Assembly (NCBI RefSeq): GCF_014192275.1
Contig: NZ_JACHXR010000010.1
Coordinates: 78,288 to 142,287 of the forward strand
Origin: Halomonas stenophila
Lineage (GTDB): Bacteria; Pseudomonadota; Gammaproteobacteria; Pseudomonadales; Halomonadaceae
Direction: 5' to 3'
DNA length: 64,000 nucleotides
Each line of letters opens with the position of its first letter. Within the stretch, counting starts at the first letter, position 1. Below, piece after piece: positions 27,701 through 36,933 of the stretch. The notes below the pieces were generated by a model. The model searched no databases and was not told the origin of the DNA. It saw only the letters and a list, made by a program, of their open reading frames with translations. The position numbers and the translations under genes are program-made.

Positions 27701-29053
27701 ATGGCCGTCACCCAGCTTTCCCAGGTCACGACGACCCTAGAGACGCTGCTCGCAGCGAACATCGAGCGGCGGATGGGAGGCGCGTTGACGGTCAACACGA
27801 GTTCGGTCTCACCGCTCGACGTGTCGCCCACGACGAATCTCGTCAACATCTTCCTCTATCACCTGCACCCCGAGGGTAAGCCCGACGTTGCCGAGGAGCC
27901 GGCTGTCAATCCGCCCCGCCCTGCGTTCTTTTCCAAGCCGCTGACGCTTCACTACCACCTGACCACCCACCAATCGTCCGGGAATCTGCCGCACCTGTCC
28001 GAGCAGGACCTGCTGGGCCATGCCCTGGCGACACTGCTCGACCATTCCGAACTGGACGAAGATCTCGCCATCGGGTCGGTTCCGGTCTTCGAGGACGCGC
28101 TCGTCGGGGCCGATAACTGCTTCGAGATCGAGGTCGTTGTCAAGGCGGGCAGCGAGGCTCTGAACGTCTGGCCCGCCTACGACGGCGGCTCAGTTCGGCC
28201 GAGCCTCTATTTCAGGGTCAAGAACGTCCGGCTCCAGCCCGAGATGCCGCAGGAGCTTTCCGGGCCAATACTGACCATCGGCGACGCGACGCTGCCCAAC
28301 ATGGGGCCGCGCCTATATCGCATCTCGAGCACGATCACTGCGACCCTGCCCGGAGCAGGCGGGACCGCGCAGCGCCAGTTCACCCGGACGCCGGCCGAGC
28401 TGTTCCTGGGCGCGGGACCGGACGACAGGACTCTCGTGCTTCGTGGCACCTCCATCGCCCGTTTCGTGGACATCGAACTCACCGTGCCGGTGGGCGACGC
28501 GATGGAAACCTTCCGCGTCGATTTCGAGGCCAACGCCGCGAACGGCTGGGCGATTGATGACGAACGCGGCGAGGTTCGGGTGACCATCGGTGCGGTGGTC
28601 GACCGCCCGGTTGCCGGCGTGATGCAGCCACTCTCACTTGAGCCCGGCGATGCGCAGATCCGCGTTCTGACGAGCGAGACCATGATGCAGGACGGCGAAC
28701 CCGTACCCTTCGAGATCCCGTCGAACCGCTTGCCCTTCACGCTGAACCCCCACGTCGCGCAGGCGACCCTCGTCTCCGGCCGGCGGTTCCGGCTCGACCT
28801 CGACGGTGACTTCGACCTCGAGACGATGGCGCCCCCGGACACCCATGCCAGCTTCCTGCGGCTGGCGCTCAGCGGCGCAATCTACAACGTGCGCGATACG
28901 GCGGCCAGTCTCGAGGCGGGAGAGGCCGCCATCGCCGGTCCAAGGCGGGTCGACTACGTGCTGTTCGATGACGCCGACGAGAATGCCCTGGCCTATCTCC
29001 AGCTCTGGATCCGCAACGCGGTCAGCCAGCCGTTCTGGGTGGGGGGAGCGTAG
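27701..29053 (+). CDS. DUF4255 (Pvc16 N-terminal) cap/terminator-type protein
   Basis: A 450-residue protein whose first ~190 residues match the DUF4255/Pvc16_N pattern (LVNIFLYHLHPEGKPDV, PLTLHYHLTTHQ, DLLGHALATLLDHSELDED). In Afp and PVC the equivalent protein caps the end of the tube and sheath and fixes particle length. The remaining ~260 residues look like Ig-like beta-sandwich units (for example VLRGTSIARFVDIELTVPV), an extension often seen in eCIS homologues. It abuts the AAA ATPase gene, as the Afp15-Afp16 pair does in reversed order. Confidence 0.87.
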   Translation: MAVTQLSQVTTTLETLLAANIERRMGGALTVNTSSVSPLDVSPTTNLVNIFLYHLHPEGKPDVAEEPAVNPPRPAFFSKPLTLHYHLTTHQSSGNLPHLSEQDLLGHALATLLDHSELDEDLAIGSVPVFEDALVGADNCFEIEVVVKAGSEALNVWPAYDGGSVRPSLYFRVKNVRLQPEMPQELSGPILTIGDATLPNMGPRLYRISSTITATLPGAGGTAQRQFTRTPAELFLGAGPDDRTLVLRGTSIARFVDIELTVPVGDAMETFRVDFEANAANGWAIDDERGEVRVTIGAVVDRPVAGVMQPLSLEPGDAQIRVLTSETMMQDGEPVPFEIPSNRLPFTLNPHVAQATLVSGRRFRLDLDGDFDLETMAPPDTHASFLRLALSGAIYNVRDTAASLEAGEAAIAGPRRVDYVLFDDADENALAYLQLWIRNAVSQPFWVGGA

Positions 29054-30949
29054 ATGCGCAACTTCGCCGAGCTCTATGCCATCGAGATAGATGCCATCGT
29101 CAAACTGACCGAAGCATCGCTGACCGGCAACCACGAAGGCGAGCAGCTGGAAGCACTGCGCGCGCGGCTCGCCGACCCCGAAAGCTCGCGCTTTGCCAAG
29201 CTGACCCGGATGCTGGGCCTGAAACGGCCCGAATGCGACCTGCTGCTCTGCCTGATCGCGCATCACGTCCAGCCCCACCTCGACACAGCCATCCGCAAAA
29301 GGTCCACGCTGCCCTATGTCCATGAGGCGCTTGTCAGGGAGATTTTCCGACAGGACCGGATGCCGATCTACACTTCCGACAGCGCCCTGAACCTCTGGCA
29401 GCTTGTCCGGGCCCGCGACATGGGGCCCGGCGCGCCGATGGCATTCGACATCGACCTCGCGGTGATTGAATGGCTGGCCGGCAAACCGGGGCTGGAACCG
29501 GCCCTGCAGCAACTGCTCACGCGGGTCGAGGGACAGGCTGCGGATGACGGGATCGCGTGCGACCTGGCTCAGGCGATCCGGGCCGAGGGCAGCAAGGTCC
29601 ACGGTATCATATGCGAGCTGACCGGCAGCTCCGAGACCGATTTCACCGAGGTCGCCGCCGGAGCGGCATCCATGTTGAATACCAGCCTGTGGGTCGTGCA
29701 GGCGCGCGAGGAACCGTTCGACCCCGATCAGGTTCTCCGCATCCACCGTTTCGTCACTGTCCAGAACGCGGCGCTCTACTGGCAGGCCCCCGAATCCCGG
29801 CACCTCGAACCGTGCATCTCGCCGTCCGCGCGGCTCCAGTTCATCGCCAATGCCGAGAGCCAGCCCGCCCGCACCTCCGCGACGCACCGATACCTGAGCT
29901 TCGAGGTTCCCGCCCCCCGCCGCAATACCCTCCGCAAGCGGCTGCGCGCGCACTTTCCCGATGCGCCGGAAGACAAGCTTCGTCGGGTGGCAGCCATACG
30001 CGGCGTGGACGCCCGGCTGATCGAGACTGCGCAGTCGTCCGATATCGACGCCCTCGCCCGCCACGCCCTGACACGAAGCACGCGCGCCCTCCACGCCTGG
30101 GCAATGCCGCTGTCGACCGACGTGGGCTTCGACGACCTCGTCCTGGACCCACCGATGCGGGAACAGCTCGAGGATCTAGTCGCCCAGATACGAATCCAGC
30201 ACGAGCTGATGGACAGGCCCGAGGTCGCCCGGGTCTACGTTCAGGAACGGGCGCTCTCGATCCTGCTGCAAGGCCCGCCCGGCACCGGCAAGACGCTAAG
30301 CGCACGGGTTCTGGCGGGCGAGGCCGGTCTGCCGCTCTTCCGCGTGGACGTAGCGAGCCTCGTCAGCAAGTGGCGCGGCGAGACGAACAAGAATCTGCGC
30401 GAGATGTTCCGGGCCGCGACGCGGTCCGGCGCGATTCTGTTCGTAGACGAGTTCGACGCGGTCGCTTCGAAACGGACGGAAACCCGCAACGAGGTCGCGC
30501 GGGCCGACAACCAGAACACGGCCTATTTCCTGCAACTCATCGAGAACGCCTACGAGGGCACGGTGGTCTTTGCGACCAACCGGCCGAAGGAAATCGACGA
30601 GGCCATGCTGCGCCGCATCCGCCATACGCTCGACTTCCAGCCCCCGGGCGAGTCCGAACGCACGAAACTGTGGCGTCTCGCGCTGGCGCCCTTCGAACCG
30701 GCGGAGGACCTTCTGGCATTTTCCGAGGTCCTCGGCCCCGCCTTCAGCTTCTCCGGCGCCCGCATCAAGGCCGTCGTGCTGAACGCCTACGCGCAGGGCG
30801 CCGCCAGCGGGGACGATGCGCTGACCATCGATGGACTGCGGCGCGCGACGCTGGCCGAGGCCCGGCAGAACGGCCGTTTGCCCGGCAAGCGGGAACTGAG
30901 CCGCGTGCTCTCATACTGCAATTCCGAGATCAGGGCGGTGCAGTCATGA
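29054..30949 (+). CDS. eCIS-associated AAA+ ATPase (Afp15/Pvc15 type)
   Basis: A 631-residue AAA+ ATPase, a hallmark of eCIS loci, believed to act in particle assembly or cargo loading inside the producer cell. Residues ~1-380 are an alpha-helical N-terminal region. The ATPase core has Walker A GPPGTGKT (407-414), Walker B ILFVDEFDA (about 461-469), sensor 1 VVFATNRP and arginine-finger region MLRRIRHTLDF. A short C-terminal lid follows. The key residues are intact. The stop overlaps the next gene's ATG by four bases. Confidence 0.94.
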   Translation: MRNFAELYAIEIDAIVKLTEASLTGNHEGEQLEALRARLADPESSRFAKLTRMLGLKRPECDLLLCLIAHHVQPHLDTAIRKRSTLPYVHEALVREIFRQDRMPIYTSDSALNLWQLVRARDMGPGAPMAFDIDLAVIEWLAGKPGLEPALQQLLTRVEGQAADDGIACDLAQAIRAEGSKVHGIICELTGSSETDFTEVAAGAASMLNTSLWVVQAREEPFDPDQVLRIHRFVTVQNAALYWQAPESRHLEPCISPSARLQFIANAESQPARTSATHRYLSFEVPAPRRNTLRKRLRAHFPDAPEDKLRRVAAIRGVDARLIETAQSSDIDALARHALTRSTRALHAWAMPLSTDVGFDDLVLDPPMREQLEDLVAQIRIQHELMDRPEVARVYVQERALSILLQGPPGTGKTLSARVLAGEAGLPLFRVDVASLVSKWRGETNKNLREMFRAATRSGAILFVDEFDAVASKRTETRNEVARADNQNTAYFLQLIENAYEGTVVFATNRPKEIDEAMLRRIRHTLDFQPPGESERTKLWRLALAPFEPAEDLLAFSEVLGPAFSFSGARIKAVVLNAYAQGAASGDDALTIDGLRRATLAEARQNGRLPGKRELSRVLSYCNSEIRAVQS

Positions 30950-31647
30950 CACTGACCACTCCGCCAGTGAAGTCCGTCAAGGGCGCGATGATCCAGCTCA
31001 ATCCGAAGAGCGGCATGGCGGGGATCATGAACAACATCCCCAACGTCGTGCAGTTCGACATCAACCCTGAGACGTTAACCCGCAGCTTCACACCCTGGAA
31101 GGCGGAGGCGGAAGAAGGCGTCCCGAGCCCCGGCGCCCCAGTGCAGCCGATCGAGGTACCACAGAAGTTCACCGGCTTCGAGATCAGCATCGACCCCTAT
31201 GCCACGAAGGGCTCGCTGATCCCGCCGAATTCGTTCAGCGTCGAGGCGCGCCTGGCGGCGCTGCGCAAGATGATCGAGCCTACCAAAGGTCTGATCGGGG
31301 ACCTCCTGCAGTCGGTGGCCGATCTCACCAACACCGGTTCATCGGACTACACCCCACCGGAGGTCGCCCCGGTCATCCTCTGGCTCGGTGCGCGAATCAT
31401 TCTGCCTGTCCAGGTCGAGAGCTTCACGATCACCGAGCATCAGCACGACGCACTCTACTACCCGATCCGGGCGACCGTCGCCATGGACCTGAAAGTGCTG
31501 ACTCCCGACTACTTCCGCTGCAGCGACAGCGACGCCGCCGAGATCGCGATCGCAGCCTACGAATACACCCGCGCGCAAAGCGACCTGCTGGCGGTTGCCA
31601 GCCTGGCCGATCTGTCGCCGCTCTGGCGACTTATCGCACCAATTTGA
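30946..31647 (+). CDS. eCIS tube initiator, N-terminal Afp7-type domain
   Basis: A 233-residue protein with the pattern of the N-terminal part of Afp7/Pvc7-type proteins that begin the tube on the baseplate (VVQFDINPETLTRSFTPWK, then KFTGFEISIDPYA and ILPVQVESFTITEHQHDA). In Afp7 this domain is followed by a LysM domain in the same chain. Here the LysM part is a separate gene immediately downstream. The start at 30946 overlaps the ATPase stop (ATGA); longer in-frame starts lie inside the ATPase gene and are rejected. Confidence 0.82.
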   Translation: MTLTTPPVKSVKGAMIQLNPKSGMAGIMNNIPNVVQFDINPETLTRSFTPWKAEAEEGVPSPGAPVQPIEVPQKFTGFEISIDPYATKGSLIPPNSFSVEARLAALRKMIEPTKGLIGDLLQSVADLTNTGSSDYTPPEVAPVILWLGARIILPVQVESFTITEHQHDALYYPIRATVAMDLKVLTPDYFRCSDSDAAEIAIAAYEYTRAQSDLLAVASLADLSPLWRLIAPI

Positions 31648-31658
31648 AGGAAAAAACG

Positions 31659-31943
31659 ATGGCCAAATTCTCGCCCGATAGCCGTTACAGCAGACACTCA
31701 CAGCCCTTCAAGACCACCGACCCGCGCGGACGCGAGGTGCTGGCGGTCAAGCCTGCGGTGATCCCGGCGAAACGGAACCGCGGCGCGCATGTCGCGAAAG
31801 ACCCGCAGCGGCTGGACCACCTGGCGTGGTTTTACCTCAAGCGCGCCGATGCGTTCTGGGAGATCACTGCGCACAACGGGCGCCTGCTGCCCGATGCCGT
31901 CCTCGTCCAGTCGCGCATCCGCATCCCGCTGGACGGAGATTGA
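31659..31943 (+). CDS. Small LysM-like baseplate protein
   Basis: A 94-residue protein whose second half (LDHLAWFYLKRADAFWEITA, then LPDAVLVQSRIRIPLDGD) fits the LysM-like fold of phage tail protein X, T4 gp53 and the C-terminal part of Afp7. In contractile tails this module helps lock the baseplate wedges to the central hub. The ATG at 31659 follows GAAGGA and was preferred to an ATG 15 bases upstream that overlaps the ribosome site. It sits between the tube-initiator and hub genes. Confidence 0.78.
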   Translation: MAKFSPDSRYSRHSQPFKTTDPRGREVLAVKPAVIPAKRNRGAHVAKDPQRLDHLAWFYLKRADAFWEITAHNGRLLPDAVLVQSRIRIPLDGD

Positions 31944-31944
31944 G

Positions 31945-33198
31945 ATGCTTTCCATCGTCCAGATCGTCAGCGGCACCGAGGGGACCCCCTGGACCCGGGA
32001 ACAGCGCCAGTGTGTGCTCGAGATCCGCTCCGAACACAAGCTCAATGACCCGACGAGTTTCAGCATCCTGATGCACGACCTGCCCGACCGACGGGGCGTG
32101 CGCCACCGTCTGCTCGCCACGGGGCGCAAGGTTGCGGTTCTGGTTCGGCCAAAGAACCAGGGGGAGTGGCATGTTCTGTTTCAGGGCAAGGTCAGCGAGG
32201 TGGAGGAGCATCACACCCAGGGTGGCGTCGGCTCGACCATTCTCTATCGCGGTATGGACATCCGCACGATCATGGCGGCGCGGAGCTATACCGGCGCCTG
32301 GTCCGGTCAGGTCGACGCGGTCATGAAGCACCTGATTGAGCAGGACTTCTCCGAGCACGCCGTCGACGCGCCGGAGAACAACGAACTCGACGAGGAAGAG
32401 AACCCGCTCGGGCAGAACAGCAACAACCTCGATTTCCTCCGCACGCAGGCCATCGCCTTCGGCCACAACTTCTGGGTCAGCTACGCCCGCGTGCCCGAAG
32501 AGGCCCCCGGACTGGGCTCGCTCAATCCGCTCGACGACAGCGAGCCGAGCGTGACCATCACGCCGAAGATCCACTGGGCCCGTTCCCCCTATTTCGAGGA
32601 AGTCGGCGCGCCGCCCGCAGGCAGTGCCGGCACTGCAGCGGCTGACGCCGCGGCACAGGCGCTGCCGGGTATCGGTGGAGAGGATAGCGGGCCGATCAGC
32701 TTCAAGGTCCACATCGACCAGGCCAGCTGTCCCAACGTGACCGCCTTCGAGGTGATGTCCGAAGGCAGCAGCGTCCAGACCATGCACGAGCAATCCGGCG
32801 GCCAGACTTCGCCCGGCGTGCCCTCGCCGCCGACAAACCCGCTGGCGCCGCCCCCCGACGACGACACCCCCGGCGTCCATTTCGTACCCCGGGTCGTTCA
32901 GCCGGGCGAAGACGATGTGCAGGTCAATGAGGCGCTCGAGCAGGAGCGCAGCTTCGACCGCAAGGTGAAGCTGTCGACGACCATGGCGATGCTCAAGAGG
33001 CTCTGCCTCCCCAACGAACTGGCGACGCTGGAAGGGGTACCGGAAGCCGTGGCAAACAAGCTCTTTCGCATCAGCGAGTCGACGCACGTGATTCGCATAG
33101 ACGGACACTGGGTGGATGCCGTTCTGGAGAGCGACGGCAGGGAATACGGCGCTGCCGACGAGGATGGGTTGGCAGATGCAACAGGAGGATTGGCATGA
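31945..33198 (+). CDS. Baseplate hub protein (gpD/gp27-like half of a VgrG)
   Basis: A 417-residue hub protein of the phage late-control D/gp27 type. Its first ~200 residues have the paired barrel pattern (FSILMHDLPDRRGV, VLVRPKNQGEWHVLFQGKV, VGSTILYRGMDIRTIM). An Ala/Pro-rich loop lies near 225-320, and the C-terminal part contains ESTHVIRIDGHWVDAV. In Afp8 and VgrG the hub is fused to the spike; here the spike is a separate chain encoded next. The GGAG site lies eight bases before the ATG, and the stop overlaps the spike gene. Confidence 0.86.
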   Translation: MLSIVQIVSGTEGTPWTREQRQCVLEIRSEHKLNDPTSFSILMHDLPDRRGVRHRLLATGRKVAVLVRPKNQGEWHVLFQGKVSEVEEHHTQGGVGSTILYRGMDIRTIMAARSYTGAWSGQVDAVMKHLIEQDFSEHAVDAPENNELDEEENPLGQNSNNLDFLRTQAIAFGHNFWVSYARVPEEAPGLGSLNPLDDSEPSVTITPKIHWARSPYFEEVGAPPAGSAGTAAADAAAQALPGIGGEDSGPISFKVHIDQASCPNVTAFEVMSEGSSVQTMHEQSGGQTSPGVPSPPTNPLAPPPDDDTPGVHFVPRVVQPGEDDVQVNEALEQERSFDRKVKLSTTMAMLKRLCLPNELATLEGVPEAVANKLFRISESTHVIRIDGHWVDAVLESDGREYGAADEDGLADATGGLA

Positions 33199-33746
33199 AC
33201 GACATTGCGAATCGCGGCCCCACCATCGACGAGCTCTACCGCCCGAGCAGCGGGCGCCTCTACGGCAAGTACCTCGGCGAAATCACCGACAGGGACGATC
33301 CGAAACGACGCGGCCGCCTGCGCATCAGGGTCGACAACATCACCGACGCCAAAGGCATCTGGGCCGACCCCTGCGTGCCCTACGCGGGCGACGGCATCGG
33401 CTTCTTCGCGCTGCCGCCCGAGGGCACGAAGGTCTGGGTGGAGTTCCTCGGCGGGAGGATCGACCGCCTCGTCTACTGCGGCTTTCTCTGGCAGGAGGGC
33501 GAACTCGATGGGCAGGACTACGACCCCGCCCGCGTACATTTCGAGACCGGCTCGCTGCGGATCGAGGTCGATGACTCCGCCGACGAGATCAAAATCGAGA
33601 TCAAGAACAACGGCGGCTCGATCACCATCAAGGGCGGCGAGATCACGCTGAAGGCAAACATCGTCACGCAGGAAGCGCAGGGCAACAAGGTGATCCTCGA
33701 CGCCGCCGCCTTCGACGTCAAGAACGCCGCGCTGAAAGTCGTGTAA
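33195..33746 (+). CDS. Spike protein with gp5/VgrG OB-fold (gpV-like)
   Basis: A 183-residue spike subunit. The OB-fold part (about 20-110) shows the phage gpV/gp5 pattern: YGKYLGEITDRDDPKRRGRL, then GIGFFALPPEGTKVWVEFLG and YCGFLWQEGEL. The C-terminal ~70 residues have the repeating strand pattern of a triple-stranded beta-helix spike shaft (EIKIEIKNNGGSITIKGGEI). The trimer would plug the distal end of the tube. The shaft is short compared with T4 gp5. Confidence 0.9.
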   Translation: MNDIANRGPTIDELYRPSSGRLYGKYLGEITDRDDPKRRGRLRIRVDNITDAKGIWADPCVPYAGDGIGFFALPPEGTKVWVEFLGGRIDRLVYCGFLWQEGELDGQDYDPARVHFETGSLRIEVDDSADEIKIEIKNNGGSITIKGGEITLKANIVTQEAQGNKVILDAAAFDVKNAALKVV

Positions 33747-33756
33747 GGAGACACCG

Positions 33757-34077
33757 ATGAGTAACCCCACCCTCACCATAGCCGCACACATTTCCGATTC
33801 CGCACAGGGCCGCGCCGCCGCCTTCGTGCCGGTAAACCAGCGCGTAACCTCGACCAACATGCCGCTTTCGGTGCAGGCGGACGTGCCGACCTTTCCCGGC
33901 ACCTCGCCCGCGCTGACCGTCGCCGGCACCTGGACCGTCGCCGGGAGCCGCGTCACCGCCGGCGGCATCCCCGTTGTCAATACGCAGTCGGTGGGGGTCG
34001 GCTATACCGCCGTACCCGCCTCCTCCGGCCCGCTTCAGATCCTGCCAGGAAACCAGCATGTTCTCATCGCCTTCTGA
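33757..34077 (+). CDS. PAAR-like spike tip protein (Afp10 type)
   Basis: A 106-residue Gly/Ala/Val-rich protein placed between spike and gp25, the Afp10 position. Repeating short strands (ALTVAGTWTVAGSRVTAGG) suit a PAAR-like cone that sharpens the spike. A clear metal-binding His/Cys set of PAAR proteins is not evident, so the tip may be metal-free or divergent. Its last 20 bases overlap the start of the gp25-like gene. Confidence 0.72.
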   Translation: MSNPTLTIAAHISDSAQGRAAAFVPVNQRVTSTNMPLSVQADVPTFPGTSPALTVAGTWTVAGSRVTAGGIPVVNTQSVGVGYTAVPASSGPLQILPGNQHVLIAF

Positions 34078-34450
34078 TCCGATCCACGCGTTGGCCTACC
34101 CCCTGACCCTCGACGAGGACCGCGGGCGCTTCGCCAAGACGATCGACTACGAGCGCTACGTTCAGGATCTGGTGCTGCAGACACTGATGACGGCACCGGG
34201 CGAACGCATCAACCGGCCGGAGATGGGCACCCCCATCCCGCAACTGCTTTTTGCGTCGATCGACGAGGAAGTGGCGGACCTGGTCAAGGCACAGATCCGC
34301 CGTGCAATGACGCTCTGGCTGGACAAGGTTGTCCGCGTCGAACATATCGAGACGCGCCAGCCCGAACTCTCCCGCTTCGAGATCGAGGTCAGTTACGTCA
34401 TCCTCGCCACCGGCACGACGGATGTGCTGAAACGGACCATCGCGCGATGA
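34058..34450 (+). CDS. gp25-like baseplate wedge protein (Afp9 type)
   Basis: A 130-residue gp25/TssE-family protein, the part of the baseplate that seeds sheath assembly. The family core is clear: FAKTIDYERYVQDLVLQTLM, TAPGERINRPEMGTPIPQLL (with the conserved GER...PExG pattern), then VEHIETRQPELSRFEIEVSY. The ATG at 34058 lies inside the end of the tip gene and yields the normal length. Its stop overlaps the following baseplate gene. Confidence 0.9.
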   Translation: MFSSPSDPIHALAYPLTLDEDRGRFAKTIDYERYVQDLVLQTLMTAPGERINRPEMGTPIPQLLFASIDEEVADLVKAQIRRAMTLWLDKVVRVEHIETRQPELSRFEIEVSYVILATGTTDVLKRTIAR

Positions 34451-36933
34451 GTGGGCTCGGACGCCATATCCTCCTCGCCGAGCAGGAGCCCTCGTTCGAC
34501 CAGACAGGGATCGATTTCGTCGCTGTGGACGGCGCGGATCACGCGAGAGTCTACGTCTACTTCGTGATCGACCCGCTCGATCCCGACCTCGACTTCGCCG
34601 CGAACGAACTGGACGTCGAATGCCGGGGCGCAACCACCAGGGAACCCCGAATCGTCGACGCGCAAAGTTTCGAGGCGCATACCGACGCCCGGGGGCGGAC
34701 GCGGAACGTGCTGGCGGTGGTCTTCGACTCGGGCGCGAGCTTCGAGATGCAGCACCTGCGCCTGGCCGACCTGACCGGGGCGCGGCTGGACCCGTTTAGC
34801 TCCGCCGCGCGCTTCTCGTTCAAGCAGGCCTGCCCGACCGTGTTCGATTGCGCCTGCCACGGCGTGCCGGACAAGCGCCCGGGCGCGGACTATCCGGTCG
34901 ACTACCTCGCCCGCGATTTCCAGAGCTACCTCGACGCCTTCGCCACCTTCTCGCGCGAACGCTACCCCCAGTGGCAGATGAACATCGTACCGGATCAGGC
35001 GCGAATGCTCGGCGACCTGATCGCCGCGATCGGCGACGAGCTGGCTTTCCTGCAGGACGGCTACTATCTGCAGACCCAGTTCGATCACCTGACCGAACGC
35101 CGTTCCTTCCGGCAGATTGCGCGTATTCTCGGCTACAGCCTGCGCCCCGAGCTCCCGGCGCAGGGCCACGCCGTGCTGCGCCACTACCAGGGCACCCGGC
35201 CTGCGGGCCTCGCCGCTTTCGAGCAGGAGGTCATCGCCGGAACCGCCCTCGCCGGCTATGGCGACAGCGACATGGTGATACCTTTCGAGGTTGGCGCCAG
35301 CTTCGATGACATCCTTGCCGGCACCGCCTATCCGACGCACGCCCTCTGGACCGACATTCCGGTCCATATCCCGGACGAGAACTGCCCCTGGATTGCCAGG
35401 GGCGCGCGCGAACTGACCGTTGCGGGCACCGACCTAATCCACCCGGAGATCGGCCCCGGGACCAAAGTCCTGATCGAAACCCGGCCGGTCGAGCAGTCCG
35501 AGCCACTCCGCCGGACCATCGTGACGCTCGACGAGGATCCCGAGCTGGTGGAGGATGCACTGATCGGCACCGATGTCACACGGCTGCACTGGCAGGCCGG
35601 GGATGCGCTGCCGTTCGACCTGAAGCTGGAGCGGGCCTTCGTCAGCGCCAATATCGTACCGGTCGTGTCCGGCCTGACGTACAAAGAGCGCTTTACCATC
35701 GGAGAGAGCGGGCAGGACCTCCCCACCGCCATTGAACGCGAAGGTCCTCTGTCCGGAACCGAGGGCACGCGCCCCGTCATCTACCGCTTCCCGATGGTTC
35801 GCACCGCCGCCGATGGGCTGTCATGGCGTCCGGCCGAAGGCGACATGCCGTGGGACCGCAGATACGCGCCCGACGTCGCACTGACCCGGACCGACGCCGC
35901 GGGGGTCGTGCTCGAGGACTGGCGGGTGGTGGCCGACCTGCTGGCGGAAGGCCCGACCGACGAGGCCGCGACGGTGGAAGCCGGCCATTGGGGCCCGGTT
36001 TTCAGCTGGCTCGACGGCGGGCTACGCCGCCAGTACCGGGATTACATCGGCGACCCGGGCTGGTGCCTCCGCTTCGGCGCCAACGGCTTCGGGCTGACGC
36101 CGGCGGACGGCTCCTTCTTCACGCTGCGCTACCGCACCGCATGGGCGGCACACGCGAACCTGCCGCCCGACCGCATGCGCCTGCTCGCCGATCAACCTGA
36201 GGAGGCGCCCGACAGCCTGCCCATGCCGAACGCGATCCTCTCGGCCTCGAACCCGCTGGCCTTCGACAACGCGCAGCCGCCCGAGCCGCTGGCGCTCGCC
36301 AGGCTGACCGTGCCCCACGCCACCAAAGCCATGAAACTGCGGGCCGTCCGCGACAGCGATTACGAAGCGCTGGTGTCGGCCCGGGACGATATCGACGCGA
36401 CCGTCGCCAGGTCCTACTGGCTCGGCACCTGGACCGGCACCTTCCTGGCCACCGATCCGAAGGACAGCGTCGCCCTCGACGACGACCTCCGCGCCGAGGT
36501 CACCCGCTTTCTGGAAGAGATCCGCCTTGTCGGCAGGCCGGCCTACCTCACCGGCGCCGCACTCCGTCCGCTCGATCTCCAGATCGTCCTCTGCCACGAT
36601 CCGCGCATTCCCTGGGGCAATGTTGTCGAGGCCGTCCTGGCAGCGCTTGCCGCAGACGATCCAGAGGCCCTGTTCCACCCGGCCAACCTCACTTTCGGCA
36701 GCCGTCTCTACCGCGCCGCGCTGGAGGCGCGAATCGCCGCACAGAGGGGCGTCACCCGTATTCTCCGCATCCGCTACCGCTGGCGCGGCGAGGGTGACTT
36801 CAAGGACTTCACCGAAAGCTTCCTCGAAAGTGCGCCCGACCAGATTCCCGTTCTCAAGCACGACCCGCTGCGCCCGGACCTGGGCCGCCTGGAGATCTTC
36901 GAGGCCGAACTGCCGCAGGAGACTGCCCCATGA
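34447..36933 (+). CDS. Large baseplate assembly protein (Afp11-like, first of two)
   Basis: An 828-residue protein in the position of the gp6/gpJ-related wedge proteins of eCIS. Recognisable pieces are DYPVDYLARDFQSYLDAFA and QMNIVPDQARMLGDLIAAIG, which match the N-terminal region of 'putative baseplate assembly protein' families, and a C-terminal domain (about 690-828) similar to the gpJ tail end. The middle has extra beta-rich domains. It overlaps both neighbours by four bases. The role (wedge scaffold around the hub) is inferred from family and order. Confidence 0.82.
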   Translation: MSGLGRHILLAEQEPSFDQTGIDFVAVDGADHARVYVYFVIDPLDPDLDFAANELDVECRGATTREPRIVDAQSFEAHTDARGRTRNVLAVVFDSGASFEMQHLRLADLTGARLDPFSSAARFSFKQACPTVFDCACHGVPDKRPGADYPVDYLARDFQSYLDAFATFSRERYPQWQMNIVPDQARMLGDLIAAIGDELAFLQDGYYLQTQFDHLTERRSFRQIARILGYSLRPELPAQGHAVLRHYQGTRPAGLAAFEQEVIAGTALAGYGDSDMVIPFEVGASFDDILAGTAYPTHALWTDIPVHIPDENCPWIARGARELTVAGTDLIHPEIGPGTKVLIETRPVEQSEPLRRTIVTLDEDPELVEDALIGTDVTRLHWQAGDALPFDLKLERAFVSANIVPVVSGLTYKERFTIGESGQDLPTAIEREGPLSGTEGTRPVIYRFPMVRTAADGLSWRPAEGDMPWDRRYAPDVALTRTDAAGVVLEDWRVVADLLAEGPTDEAATVEAGHWGPVFSWLDGGLRRQYRDYIGDPGWCLRFGANGFGLTPADGSFFTLRYRTAWAAHANLPPDRMRLLADQPEEAPDSLPMPNAILSASNPLAFDNAQPPEPLALARLTVPHATKAMKLRAVRDSDYEALVSARDDIDATVARSYWLGTWTGTFLATDPKDSVALDDDLRAEVTRFLEEIRLVGRPAYLTGAALRPLDLQIVLCHDPRIPWGNVVEAVLAALAADDPEALFHPANLTFGSRLYRAALEARIAAQRGVTRILRIRYRWRGEGDFKDFTESFLESAPDQIPVLKHDPLRPDLGRLEIFEAELPQETAP

